A DNA stretch of 64,000 bases, taken from the NCBI GenBank assembly GCA_039908345.1, contig JAMOBD010000001.1:62001-126000 (forward strand), given 5' to 3'. This document shows positions 42,434 through 51,772 of this stretch, in pieces. Within the stretch, counting starts at the first letter, position 1. Each line of letters opens with the position of its first letter. This DNA is from Magnetospirillum sp. WYHS-4. GTDB taxonomy: Bacteria > Pseudomonadota > Alphaproteobacteria > Rhodospirillales > GLO-3. The position numbers were made by a program, and so were the translations under genes. Below the pieces are notes generated by a model. The model was not told the DNA's origin. It made no database searches and saw only the letters and a program-made list of their open reading frames with translations.

Positions 42434-43888
42434 ATGAAAGTCCTATTCCTCACCGCACCCTACGATCTGATGCGGGAAGGCTACGGTTCGAAGTCGAGCG
42501 TGAAATACGGCAACCTGCCGCCGCTCGGCGTGCTCTACATGATCGGCCAGTTGCGCCGCGAGGGACACGACGGAAATCTGATCGACCTGTCGACCTTTTC
42601 CATGAGCTACGACGAGGTGGTGGAGCGCATCCGGCAATACGGGCCGGATGTCATCGGAATCAGCACCATGACCCCGTCGGCGCCCCATAGCTACGACCTG
42701 GTGCGTTACCTGCGCAAGCGCTTCGAGCTGCCCATCGTCATGGGCGGCGTGCACTGCAATTCCTTCAAGGAGCAGGTGCTGGAGGACGTGCCCGAACTGG
42801 ACGCCATCTGCATCGGCGAAGGCGAATTCACCATCCTCGACATGGTCAAGGCCTTCGAAGGCAAGATGCCGATGAACGAGGTCAAGGGCATGGCCTACCG
42901 GGATGCCGAGCGCCGCATCGTGCGCAACGAAGGAAGGCCCCTGATCCAGGATCTCGACACCATCGCCTTTCCGGCCCGTGATGTGCTCGACCACGGCGCC
43001 TACCGGCTGCTGCCGCTGTCCTTCAAGCGTTCGCCGGTCACCTCGATGATTACCTCGCGCGGCTGCCCCTACGGCAACTGCTCGTTCTGCTTCGAGGCCG
43101 GCAACGCCGCCTTCAAGTACCGCCGCCACTCGCCCGAATACGTGATCCGCGAGATCCAGGAAACCATCATTCCCAACGGCATCCGGGAAGTCGCCTTCTG
43201 GGACGACATCTTTCTCATCAACCATCGCTGGGTGCGCGAGTTCTGCGAAGGCGTCCGGGGCATGGACCTGACCTGGTCGGCCTACGGCTGGCCGCGCCGG
43301 ACCACCAAGGATATCCTGGACATGGCCGCCAAGGCGGGATGCTGGTCGGTGTTCTACGGCTTCGAGTCCGGCGACCAGACCCTGCTGGACGGTCTCAACA
43401 AGCGCATTTCCCTGGACGACAGCCGGCGCGCCGCCAAATGGACCCACGAAGCCGGCATGGCGACCCGCGGCTCCTTCATGCTGGCCCTGCCCGGCGAGAC
43501 GCCGGAACTGGCGAGGAAGACGGTCGACTTCGCCATCGAACTGGACTGCACGCTGGCCCAGTTCCTGCCCACCTTCCCGGAAAAGGGCACCGAGCTTTAC
43601 GAAATGGCGCTCAAGGAAGGCAAGGTGGTCGAATACCGCGGCCACATGAAGGCCCATTACATTCCCCACGGCTACGAAAGCCCCGAGGAAGTCGAGAAGA
43701 TGCTGCGCTATGCGCACCTGCGGTTCTACATGCGCCCGAGACTGTGGTGGACGCACCTGAAGCGCATCCGGTCCCTGGAAGATCTGGAACACTATTTCAA
43801 CGCGTTTCGCATGTTCGTCGGCATGTTCCGGCGCCGGACCGCCGACGAACCCCGCCGCACCGCCGTGCACGGCATGCGCGGCGCCTGA
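42434..43888 (+). CDS. B12-binding-type radical SAM protein with CX4CX2C motif
   Basis: 484 residues. N-terminal Rossmann domain (MKVLFLTAPYDLM, DVIGISTMTPSAPHS, IVMGGVHCN, CIGEGEFT). The cluster motif is CPYGNCSFC (C211, C216, C219), one residue longer in the first interval than the standard CX3CX2C. WDDIFLINHRWV and FYGFESGDQTLL follow, as in most members. The final 60 residues are basic. It stands at the head of a run with a GT-B protein and a heparinase-like protein. Substrate unknown. Confidence 0.82.
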   Translation: MKVLFLTAPYDLMREGYGSKSSVKYGNLPPLGVLYMIGQLRREGHDGNLIDLSTFSMSYDEVVERIRQYGPDVIGISTMTPSAPHSYDLVRYLRKRFELPIVMGGVHCNSFKEQVLEDVPELDAICIGEGEFTILDMVKAFEGKMPMNEVKGMAYRDAERRIVRNEGRPLIQDLDTIAFPARDVLDHGAYRLLPLSFKRSPVTSMITSRGCPYGNCSFCFEAGNAAFKYRRHSPEYVIREIQETIIPNGIREVAFWDDIFLINHRWVREFCEGVRGMDLTWSAYGWPRRTTKDILDMAAKAGCWSVFYGFESGDQTLLDGLNKRISLDDSRRAAKWTHEAGMATRGSFMLALPGETPELARKTVDFAIELDCTLAQFLPTFPEKGTELYEMALKEGKVVEYRGHMKAHYIPHGYESPEEVEKMLRYAHLRFYMRPRLWWTHLKRIRSLEDLEHYFNAFRMFVGMFRRRTADEPRRTAVHGMRGA

Positions 43889-43907
43889 ACGGAAGATCCC
43901 TTTCGCC

Positions 43908-45479
43908 ATGCCCGTGATGCTCCGCCGTTCCTCGGCACCGGGGGAAACATGGGATGCCTGGGCGGCGATCGGAACCCTCGTTCCGGAACTCGATCCGGCC
44001 CGGCGGCTGGAAGGCTTGCCCCGGCTGCTCGAGGAGGCGTTCGATGCCGTCGCCCCCGACTGGCTGGCCCTGGGCCGCTCTCTCGCGGAAGGCGGGGATG
44101 CCGTCCTCGCCCATGCCCCGACGGCGGCGGCCAACGTTTCGGACCTGGGCCTGATGCTGGCCTGGTCGCGGTTGGTCGCCGGTTGGGCGATGGGCGGGCG
44201 GCGGGTCCTGGTGGTCTGCCCCGATCCCTGGCTGTTCCGCCATCTGGCGGCCTTGCCCGGCGTGGAAGCGGGCCCACCCCCGCCCTTGGCGGCAGCCGAG
44301 GCTTGGCTCGCCTCGCGCGGACTGCTCGCCCGCCTGCGGGTCGGCCTGCGGATGGCGCGAGCCGCCTTGGCCTTTCGCCGTTCCATGCCGCCTCCGGGAA
44401 AGGTTTGGCTGCTTGTCTATGGCCATCCGGCCAGCACCCCCGAGGGGGACGACGCCTATTTCGGGTCCCTGATGCGTGAGATGCCGGAACTGCATCGGGT
44501 ACTGCACGTGGACTGTGGCCCCGATCAGGCCCGCCGGCTGGGCGAAGGCGGCCGTACGGTCTCCCTGCATGGATTCGGCTCGCCGTGGACGGCCCTCGCG
44601 CTGTGGCGAAGGCGTTGGCGGACTCGTCCCGGCGGCCCTCTGGCCTGGCTGATCCGACGCGCCGCCGCGCTGGAAGGCGGCACCGGCGGCCCGGCCATGA
44701 TCGCCTGGCAGATCCATTGCCAGGAACGGTTCCTCGCCGCGGCCAAGCCGTACCGGGTCGCCTGGCCCTGGGAACACCATTCCTGGGAACGGGCCTTCGT
44801 CCGGGCCTGCCGCCGCCAGGGCGTGGCGACCCTCGGATACCAGCACGCGACTGTCGGCTGGCGCGAATGGAACCAGGGTCCCGATTCGGACCCGGCGGGC
44901 ACGGCCGGCCTTCCGGACCGCATTCTCTGCGTCGGCGAGGCCTACCGCGAACGGTTGGTGGGTTACCATGTCCCGGAAGATGTCGTCGGCGTCGCCGGCG
45001 CGCTACGCTATGCGGCGGGCCGGATGCCACGCTTCGATCCGGCGGCCCCGGTCTTCGTCGCCCTGCCCTTCGACTCGGCTCTTGCGGCCGAGATCGTGGA
45101 CGCTCTCCGGCCGCTGGCCCGCAAGGGATGGCGCTTCCTGGTCAAGGACCATCCGATGACGCCCTACGCCTTCGCGCCGGAACCAGGGCTGGAACGCAGC
45201 GCCGTCCGTCTTTCCGACCTGGAGGGCGTGGCGGCCGTCGTCTATTGCGCCACCACGGTGGGCCTGGAGGCCGTCTTGGTGGGCCTGCCGACCGTTCGTT
45301 TTCTGCCGGCCGAACGGCCGGTCCTCGACGTCATGCCAGCGGGTCTCACCGTTCCCGCCGCCACCGCCACGGACCTGGAGGCCGTGCTGGCCGCGGCCGC
45401 CCCCGGCCCCGTTCTCGAGCGCAGCCGGGTCTTCGCAGCCCCCGATCCGGCGATCTGGCGCGAGGCCCTTTTCGGATGA
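43908..45479 (+). CDS. GT-B-like surface carbohydrate biosynthesis protein
   Basis: 523 residues, no signal peptide. The centre has RVAWPWEHHSWERAF and LGYQHATVGWREWNQ, the WxxExHxWE and YQH patterns seen in TIGR04326-type surface carbohydrate proteins, which have a GT-B fold. The C-terminal half has a nucleotide-sugar-site-like VKDHPMTPYAF and YCATTVGLEAVLVGLPTVRF. It is probably a glycosyltransferase, perhaps using a CMP-activated acid sugar, but donor and acceptor cannot be read. Overlaps the next gene by four bases. Confidence 0.65.
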   Translation: MPVMLRRSSAPGETWDAWAAIGTLVPELDPARRLEGLPRLLEEAFDAVAPDWLALGRSLAEGGDAVLAHAPTAAANVSDLGLMLAWSRLVAGWAMGGRRVLVVCPDPWLFRHLAALPGVEAGPPPPLAAAEAWLASRGLLARLRVGLRMARAALAFRRSMPPPGKVWLLVYGHPASTPEGDDAYFGSLMREMPELHRVLHVDCGPDQARRLGEGGRTVSLHGFGSPWTALALWRRRWRTRPGGPLAWLIRRAAALEGGTGGPAMIAWQIHCQERFLAAAKPYRVAWPWEHHSWERAFVRACRRQGVATLGYQHATVGWREWNQGPDSDPAGTAGLPDRILCVGEAYRERLVGYHVPEDVVGVAGALRYAAGRMPRFDPAAPVFVALPFDSALAAEIVDALRPLARKGWRFLVKDHPMTPYAFAPEPGLERSAVRLSDLEGVAAVVYCATTVGLEAVLVGLPTVRFLPAERPVLDVMPAGLTVPAATATDLEAVLAAAAPGPVLERSRVFAAPDPAIWREALFG

Positions 45480-47092
45480 TCGATGCCCTGATCCGCAAGG
45501 TTCGGCAGTTGCGGGACGATCCTGTCCTCGCGACTTGGCTGCTGGGCCGGGCCCTGGGCCGCTGGCCGGGCGAGCCAACCTTCGTTCCGCACCGGCCGCC
45601 TTACCTGGAGGGGCTGCTGCCCCTCGGACTCGAAACTCCCGCGGTTTCGTTTCCGCAAATCCAGTCCGGCGACCCGTCCGGGACCCTCGATCTTGACCTG
45701 CCGGGCGAGCGCATACGCCTGGAACCGGGCCAGACGGCACGGCTGTTCGAACGGACCTATGGCGATCTGGAAACGGAACTGGCGGTCCACCGCTTCGCCT
45801 GGCTGAACGACGCCACCGATCCGGCTTGGGTCCACGCGGTCTGGCGGGCCTGGCGGGAACGCTTCGGAACCCGGCCGGACGGCTGGCCCTGGCATCCGTA
45901 CACGGCGGCGGAACGGGCCGTCGCGCTGCTGGCCTTCGCCCGCCGCCACGGCTTGCCCGGCGGCGAGGAAGTCCTGGCCGCCCACGGGCCGGCCATTGCC
46001 GCCCGTCTCGAATATTTCGGCGAACATCACACCTCCAACCACCTGTTCAACAACGGCCGCGGCCTGTTCCTGTTGGGTCTGGGCCTGGGCCTGCCCCGCT
46101 GCACCGAGGTGGGAGCCCGGATAGTCGTTGAAGAAGCAAAACGGATATTCCGCCCCTCCGGCGTGCTGCGCGAGGGGTCCAGCCACTATCACGTCCTGCT
46201 TGCCCGACGCCTCCAGGAAGTGGCCGATGCCGCCACAGGCAGGCCCGAGGCGGCTTTCCTGGGCGAGGCCGCGCGGAAGGCCTGGTCGGTCGTCCCCCAC
46301 CTGCGGCTGCCCGGCGGCATTGCCTTGGTCGGCGACATTTCACCCGACATTCGACCGGATCGCCTGTTCCGGAACCTCGAGCGGGCCGAACCCGGCGATT
46401 CGACCGCCTTGGCCGCCGATGGCTGGCTGCGGGCCGACTTCGGGCCCTGGGCCGGCCTTTGGCACGCGGCGGCCGAGGGGTGGTCCCCGATGCCCGGCCA
46501 CGGGCACCAGGACCTGGGAAGCTTCGAACTCCATTTCGGGACCGAACCGGTCTTCGTCGATCCGGGCCGCGGCGCCTATGGCGAAACCGGCGAGGCGGCG
46601 CGCTATCGTTCTGCTAGCGTCCACAACACCTTGCTGGTGGATGGCTGGGACCCCTACCCGCCCAACCGCCCTTATTACGACGCGACCTTCCGCCGCCGGG
46701 TGGGCGGCCTACCGCCCGAGCTGCGGCGGGAGGGTGATACGGTCGTCCTCCGGCATTCCGGATTCAAGCGTTTTAACGGCATGGGCGCGTCGACCCGCCG
46801 ATGGGCTTTCCACGACAAGGCCTTTTTCTTGAGCGATACCTTGGAGGGGCGGGGGCGGCGCGAAATCTCGCGCCGGCTGGTCACGCCGTTGGCGGTCGAG
46901 GGGCAGGGTACCACCCTCCTTCTTAAGGGCAAGGAAATGACCTTGCGTCTGACTTGTGGCGAAGCCGCCTGGAAAACCGAGCCGGTCACCCGCTGGACCG
47001 CCTATGGCGTGGGCGAACCAGCCACCCTGTTGATCGCCGAGACCACGGCACCTCTGCCCTGGTCGGGCAAGATCATCCTGGAGGTGTTGTAG
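45476..47092 (+). CDS. heparinase II/III-like protein
   Basis: 538 residues. An alpha-barrel N-terminal half with HHTSNHLFNNGRGLFLLG and EGSSHYHVL is followed by the heparinase II/III beta domain: GHGHQDLGSFELHFG, FVDPGRGAYGE and RSASVHNTLLVDG. Family members are polysaccharide lyases with signal peptides. This one begins MIDALIRKVRQLRDD and has no signal sequence, so it would stay in the cytoplasm. Such proteins are frequent next to AsnB-type genes in exopolysaccharide loci; the role there is unknown. Confidence 0.8.
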   Translation: MIDALIRKVRQLRDDPVLATWLLGRALGRWPGEPTFVPHRPPYLEGLLPLGLETPAVSFPQIQSGDPSGTLDLDLPGERIRLEPGQTARLFERTYGDLETELAVHRFAWLNDATDPAWVHAVWRAWRERFGTRPDGWPWHPYTAAERAVALLAFARRHGLPGGEEVLAAHGPAIAARLEYFGEHHTSNHLFNNGRGLFLLGLGLGLPRCTEVGARIVVEEAKRIFRPSGVLREGSSHYHVLLARRLQEVADAATGRPEAAFLGEAARKAWSVVPHLRLPGGIALVGDISPDIRPDRLFRNLERAEPGDSTALAADGWLRADFGPWAGLWHAAAEGWSPMPGHGHQDLGSFELHFGTEPVFVDPGRGAYGETGEAARYRSASVHNTLLVDGWDPYPPNRPYYDATFRRRVGGLPPELRREGDTVVLRHSGFKRFNGMGASTRRWAFHDKAFFLSDTLEGRGRREISRRLVTPLAVEGQGTTLLLKGKEMTLRLTCGEAAWKTEPVTRWTAYGVGEPATLLIAETTAPLPWSGKIILEVL

Positions 47093-47094
47093 CC

Positions 47095-48951
47095 ATGTGC
47101 GGCATCGCCGGCTTGTTTCTGCCCGCCCAGGCGACGGTACGGGAGGCGAACCTGGAGGCCATGCTGGCGGCGATGCGCCATCGCGGCCCCGACGGCACGG
47201 GTCGTTTCGTTTCCCATGACCGGCGCTACCAAGCCGGTTTCGCCCGTCTGGCGATCATCGACTTGGCGACCGGCGACCAACCTCTGGTGGAAGACGGCGG
47301 ACGCCGGGTCCTGATGGGCAATGGCGAGATCTACAATTACCTGGAACTGCGGACCGAATGCCCCGGCTATCCCTGGCGCACCTCCGGCGATATGGAGGTC
47401 GTCCTGCCGCTCGCTTCCCGTTTCGGCACCGGGTTCGTCCAGCGCCTGAACGGCATGTACGGCTTGGCTCTCTACGAGCGAGATCCCCATCGCCTGACCT
47501 TGGTGCGCGACCGCCTGGGAATCAAGCCCCTCTATTGGGCCGAGGCGGGGGGAGGCATCCTTTTCGCTTCGGAGATCAAGGCGCTGTTCGCGTCCGGCCT
47601 GATCGCCCCCGTCATCGACGAGACAGCGGTGTCCGCCTATCTGGGCCAGGGCTACGTGCCGGCCCCCGCAACCTTGTTCCGGGGCGTCAACAAGCTGCCG
47701 CCCGGCTGTCTCCTGGAAGTGGATGCCGAAGGCCGGACCCGGCTGGAACGCTATTGGCGCCCCGCTCCCGCCGCCGTCGAGCCCAACGCCGACGCGCTGA
47801 TCGACCTCCTCCGCGACAGTGTGCGGCTGCAATTGCGCAGCGATGTTCCGGTAGCGGCCTTGTTGTCGGGCGGCCTCGACTCGGGCTTGGTGGTCGCCCT
47901 GGCGGCCGAACTGTCGGATCGTCCGGTCAATACCTTCACCGTTCGTTTCGAAGGCAGTCCGGTCGATGAGAGTCCCTTGGCGGCCCTGGTGGCGGAGCGT
48001 TACGGAACCAGCCACACGGTGGTCGACCTGCCGGCGGCGGAAGTGGCGCGGCACCTGCCGCGCCTGGCCTGGCATTGCGACGAGCCGCTCAACGATGCCG
48101 CCCTGCTGCCCAACCAGCTCGTTTCGGAGGCCCTGGGCCGACATTACAAGGTGGCCCTCAACGGAACCGGTGGCGACGAGCTGTTCGCCGGCTACGGCCG
48201 CTATTTCCTCCGGCCGATCGAGGATCGCTACCTGACCCTGCCGGCGTCCCCAAGGCGGCTGGTGGAGCGCACGGTTGGGGCCGTCTCCCCCTTCGCAGGC
48301 TGGAAACTGGCCCGCGCCGCCAAGTTCGAGGCCGATCCGGGCGGTTACCTGTTCGACCATACGACTTACTTCCCGGAACCGGTCCGCCGCCTGATCGGCA
48401 ACCGCCAAATCGGTCCGGAGCCTGTTCAGCGCCGTCTGGTCGCCGAGGCCGCCGGCCCCCGCCAGACCCGCGCCCTGATCGGCGATCTGGGCAGCTACCT
48501 GCCTGAAGATCTGCTGCTACTCCTGGACCGCACATCGATGGCGGCGGGTGTCGAAGGCCGGGTGCCCTTCCTCGACCACCGTTTCGTGGAGGCGGCCCTG
48601 GCGGTCCGGCCCGAAGTCCGCACCGCCGGCAATCGCCAGAAGGCCCTGGAACGGGCCATCGCGGCCAGGTTCCTGCCCGAGGCCCTGATTTCCGCTCCGA
48701 AGCGAGGCTTCGCGTCCCCGGTTCCGGCTTGGATGGACTCGGGCCTGGATCGCCATTGCCGACGCATCCTGACCCGCCCCGCGACCCTCGAACGGGGTTG
48801 GTGGACCCGCGAGGGCATCGAGGCCCTGCTGGCCGATTCGCATCGCCACGCTTTTCGGCTCTATAGTCTTCTCATGCTGGAACTGACGGTCCGCCTGCAT
48901 GCCGAGGCCACCTTGCCGGAAGCCCCCGGGGAGGGACTGGATGCTTTCTGA
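47095..48951 (+). CDS. asnB: asparagine synthase-type amidotransferase
   Basis: 618 residues. MCGIAGLF gives the nucleophile Cys2 after Met removal; the glutaminase domain has RHRGPDGTG and NGEIYNYLELR. The synthetase domain has the PP-loop LLSGGLDSGLVVAL and later NGTGGDELFAGYGRY. Both halves are complete. In glycan loci such enzymes amidate uronic acids or similar carboxylates (WbpS/WbmI type) rather than aspartate. It lies between a heparinase-like gene and a GT2 gene. A second, divergent copy is at 58797. Confidence 0.87.
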   Translation: MCGIAGLFLPAQATVREANLEAMLAAMRHRGPDGTGRFVSHDRRYQAGFARLAIIDLATGDQPLVEDGGRRVLMGNGEIYNYLELRTECPGYPWRTSGDMEVVLPLASRFGTGFVQRLNGMYGLALYERDPHRLTLVRDRLGIKPLYWAEAGGGILFASEIKALFASGLIAPVIDETAVSAYLGQGYVPAPATLFRGVNKLPPGCLLEVDAEGRTRLERYWRPAPAAVEPNADALIDLLRDSVRLQLRSDVPVAALLSGGLDSGLVVALAAELSDRPVNTFTVRFEGSPVDESPLAALVAERYGTSHTVVDLPAAEVARHLPRLAWHCDEPLNDAALLPNQLVSEALGRHYKVALNGTGGDELFAGYGRYFLRPIEDRYLTLPASPRRLVERTVGAVSPFAGWKLARAAKFEADPGGYLFDHTTYFPEPVRRLIGNRQIGPEPVQRRLVAEAAGPRQTRALIGDLGSYLPEDLLLLLDRTSMAAGVEGRVPFLDHRFVEAALAVRPEVRTAGNRQKALERAIAARFLPEALISAPKRGFASPVPAWMDSGLDRHCRRILTRPATLERGWWTREGIEALLADSHRHAFRLYSLLMLELTVRLHAEATLPEAPGEGLDAF

Positions 48952-49870
48952 CGTCACCGTGGTCATGCCGGCCTTCAAGGCGGAGGCCACACTCGGGCGG
49001 GCCCTGGCCAGCATCGCCGCACAGACACGGCGGCCCCGCGAAGTGATCGTGGTGGTGGACGGTACCGCCGACCCGTCTGCCGCCGCGGCGGAGGCGGCAC
49101 GGCCCGTCCTGGGCGACATCGCGCTGACGGTCGTGCGCCAGGAGAAGAAGGGGCCGGGGGCCGCCCGCAATCGCGGCTTGGCCGAGGCCTCGGCCCCCTG
49201 GATCGCCTTCCTGGACGCCGACGACGAATGGCTGCCGGAGAAGCTGGAACGAACCCTGGCGGCTATCGAAGGCGAAGGCCTGACCCTGGCCGCCACCAGC
49301 TTCCTGCGGCAGGACGGCTCGGAAACCCCGGTCGACTGCACGCGGCGCTTCCGGACCGACGATCCCTGGGATGCCCTTTATCGCCATGGATACCTCGCCA
49401 CCTCGACGGTGGTGGCGAGGCGCGACGCCTTGCTCGCCGCGGGCGGGTTCGACGAGACCCTGCCCACGGCCCAGGATTTCGATCTCTGGCTCAAGGTCCT
49501 GGCACAGCCGGGGGCCCGCTTCGTCGTGCTCCCCGAGGCTTTGACCCGCTACCATGTGATGCCGGGCAGCATCACCAGCAACATCGAACGCCGCCTCGGC
49601 TGCACCTTGCGAGTGGCGGAACGGCATCGGCGGCGCCTGGCGTCCCATTGGTTCCGCATCCTGGCGGTGCACAAGGAAGCTTTCGACGCCTACCGGCGGC
49701 GCGGGGCACCCCTTTCCGCGCTGCGGATCGCCCTGACCCTGCCTTGGGCGTTGCTGGTCCCGGTCGCCGGGCCTCTCCTTTGGGCCTGGGTCTTCGGTGT
49801 CGCCGGCGCCTACCTCTACCAGTTCCGGGACCTGGCGGGGCCCATAGCCCGCCTTCTGGGGGTGGCATGA
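48941..49870 (+). CDS. GT2 glycosyltransferase
   Basis: 309 residues from ATG 48941, which overlaps the AsnB stop. VVMPAFKAEATLGRALASI, then VDGTADPSAA, AARNRGLAEA and FLDADDEWLP are the GT-A family 2 core; AQDFDLWLKV is the acceptor-side motif. A hydrophobic C-terminal segment may contact the membrane. It is likely to add one sugar of the repeat unit. Overlaps the next gene by four bases. Confidence 0.86.
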   Translation: MLSDVTVVMPAFKAEATLGRALASIAAQTRRPREVIVVVDGTADPSAAAAEAARPVLGDIALTVVRQEKKGPGAARNRGLAEASAPWIAFLDADDEWLPEKLERTLAAIEGEGLTLAATSFLRQDGSETPVDCTRRFRTDDPWDALYRHGYLATSTVVARRDALLAAGGFDETLPTAQDFDLWLKVLAQPGARFVVLPEALTRYHVMPGSITSNIERRLGCTLRVAERHRRRLASHWFRILAVHKEAFDAYRRRGAPLSALRIALTLPWALLVPVAGPLLWAWVFGVAGAYLYQFRDLAGPIARLLGVA

Positions 49871-51765
49871 TCGCGGGACTGGTCGTCGCGCTGGAGCTTC
49901 TGGCCTGCCTTGGTCTAGGTGCGGCATTGCTGCGCCTGTCCGGTGTCGCGTCGGCGCTGGAGCGGGACGAATGGCTGGGCTGGGCCTTTGCCCTGGGGCT
50001 GGGAAGCCTGGGCTGGCTGGTGTTCTTCCTGGGGGCCGTCGGCTTTTTTTCGCCGGTGCCCCTGGCCCTTCTTCTTCTGGCCGGCACGGCGGGACTTTGG
50101 TTCCTGCGGGACCTGCCCTCCGTCCGATCCGACCCGACCGCTTTCGGGCCCTGGGGTTGGCTGTTGGCCGCCGGCCTCGCGGTCGCATTGGGATTCGACA
50201 TCCTGGAGGGGCTTTCGCCGCCGGCCGACGCCGATACCATGGCCTACCATTTCGACCTGCCCAAGCGATTCCTGGCCGCCGGCCGTCTGTTCTTCGTCCC
50301 CCGCGCCATGGACGGCGCCATCCCCATGCTGGTCCACATGACCTACGTTCCGGCCCTGGGACTGGGCGGAGAGAAGGCCCTGACGCTGTGGACCATGGCT
50401 TCCGGCTGGGGAGCGTCAGCCCTGTTGTACGCCGTTGCCCGCCGCTGGCTGGACCGTCGCTGGAGCCTTGCGGCCACGCTGGCCTTCCTGACGCTTCCCG
50501 CCGTGGTTTACGGAGCCGGAACCGGCCAGGTCGAGGTGCGCAACGCCCTGTTCGTCCTTGTTGCCGCGCTGGCGGTGGCGGAGGCCAGGGCAACCGGAGA
50601 TACCCGGTGGGCGGCCCTCGCGGGGATCGCGGTGGGATTCTACATGGGCAGCAAGCTGACCGGCCTGCAGTTCGGCCTGGCCTGCGGACTCGTGATCCTG
50701 TTCCAGCGCCACTGGCTCAGCCACGGGATCGTCTTCGGGCTGGCTGCCCTGTTTGCCGGCGGACAGTGGTACGGCTGGAACTGGTGGCATTCGGGCGATC
50801 CGCTGTTCCCGATTCTCTACGGATTGGTGGACTACAGGATTCCCGGGTCCTGGGACGCCGATCACCAGGCGGAACTATGGCGCTTCATCCGCGAGGAGGA
50901 ACGGGCGGTTCCCAACAACTTGGCCTGGATGCTGGCCTATCCCTTCGTCGCCACCCTGGCCGGCAAGCCGGTCTTCGAGTCCGGAAGGACGGGACTGGGC
51001 CCGCTGATCCTGATGGTCCTGCCCTTCGCCCTGGCCGGGCTCTGGCGGTTCCGGGAACGGCTGAAAGGGCGTCGACTGTCGACCGTCGCCGCCGTCACCG
51101 GCCTGTTCTACGTCGTTTGGTTTCTGGTGGGGTCGTCCCAGAGAATCCGGCACCTGATTCCCGTTTTTCCTTTGCTGCTGCTTTGCGTCATGGTGGCCGC
51201 CGAACGATGGGCAGGGAGGCGAGGGCTTTTCCGACCGTTGGCTGCGGCGCTGACCTTGGCGTTGGGACTGCAATTGGGTGGCCAGGGCGTCTTTTCCCTG
51301 AAATTCGCCATCCATGTCCTGAGGAGCGAGCCGCGGGACACTTTTCTAGAGCGCAATGTCATCGGTTATGCTGGCGCCCGCTGGGTCAACGAAAACCTGG
51401 AACCGGCGAGCCGGATTTTCGTGTATCTTCGCTGGCTCAACTACCTGATCGACGTTCCAGTCCATTACGGGCATTCGACCCAAGCTGCTCAGGTCGATCT
51501 ACGCGCCGAGGCGGCGGACCCGATCCGGTTTTATCACCAACTCGCCGCGGTCGGCACGACCCATCTTCTAGTGATCGACCGGGATGACCGATCCCCCCCT
51601 CGCAGCCTGGATCTCTGGCGAGGGCTTCGGGAAAAGGGATGCCTCGCGGAGAAGAAGGTCATCGCAGGCACGAGCTTCGGGTCGCGGACCCTGGGGTCCG
51701 AAGAGGACAGCAGACCCATCCGGGAAATCGTCTTCCAGTTAAAGGGACCCGAATGCTTGCGGTAG
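49867..51765 (+). CDS. GT-C-like polytopic membrane protein
   Basis: 632 residues with about twelve helices and a periplasmic C-terminal region of roughly 120 residues. The loop after the third or fourth helix has SPPADADTMAYHFDLPKRF, an acidic loop as in GT-C transferases, followed by HMTYVPALGLGG. Such proteins use polyprenyl-phosphate sugars or act as ligases or polymerases. It could be the polymerase or a side-branch transferase of this locus. The exact role is not readable. Confidence 0.65.
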   Translation: MIAGLVVALELLACLGLGAALLRLSGVASALERDEWLGWAFALGLGSLGWLVFFLGAVGFFSPVPLALLLLAGTAGLWFLRDLPSVRSDPTAFGPWGWLLAAGLAVALGFDILEGLSPPADADTMAYHFDLPKRFLAAGRLFFVPRAMDGAIPMLVHMTYVPALGLGGEKALTLWTMASGWGASALLYAVARRWLDRRWSLAATLAFLTLPAVVYGAGTGQVEVRNALFVLVAALAVAEARATGDTRWAALAGIAVGFYMGSKLTGLQFGLACGLVILFQRHWLSHGIVFGLAALFAGGQWYGWNWWHSGDPLFPILYGLVDYRIPGSWDADHQAELWRFIREEERAVPNNLAWMLAYPFVATLAGKPVFESGRTGLGPLILMVLPFALAGLWRFRERLKGRRLSTVAAVTGLFYVVWFLVGSSQRIRHLIPVFPLLLLCVMVAAERWAGRRGLFRPLAAALTLALGLQLGGQGVFSLKFAIHVLRSEPRDTFLERNVIGYAGARWVNENLEPASRIFVYLRWLNYLIDVPVHYGHSTQAAQVDLRAEAADPIRFYHQLAAVGTTHLLVIDRDDRSPPRSLDLWRGLREKGCLAEKKVIAGTSFGSRTLGSEEDSRPIREIVFQLKGPECLR

Positions 51766-51772
51766 GAAGGGT

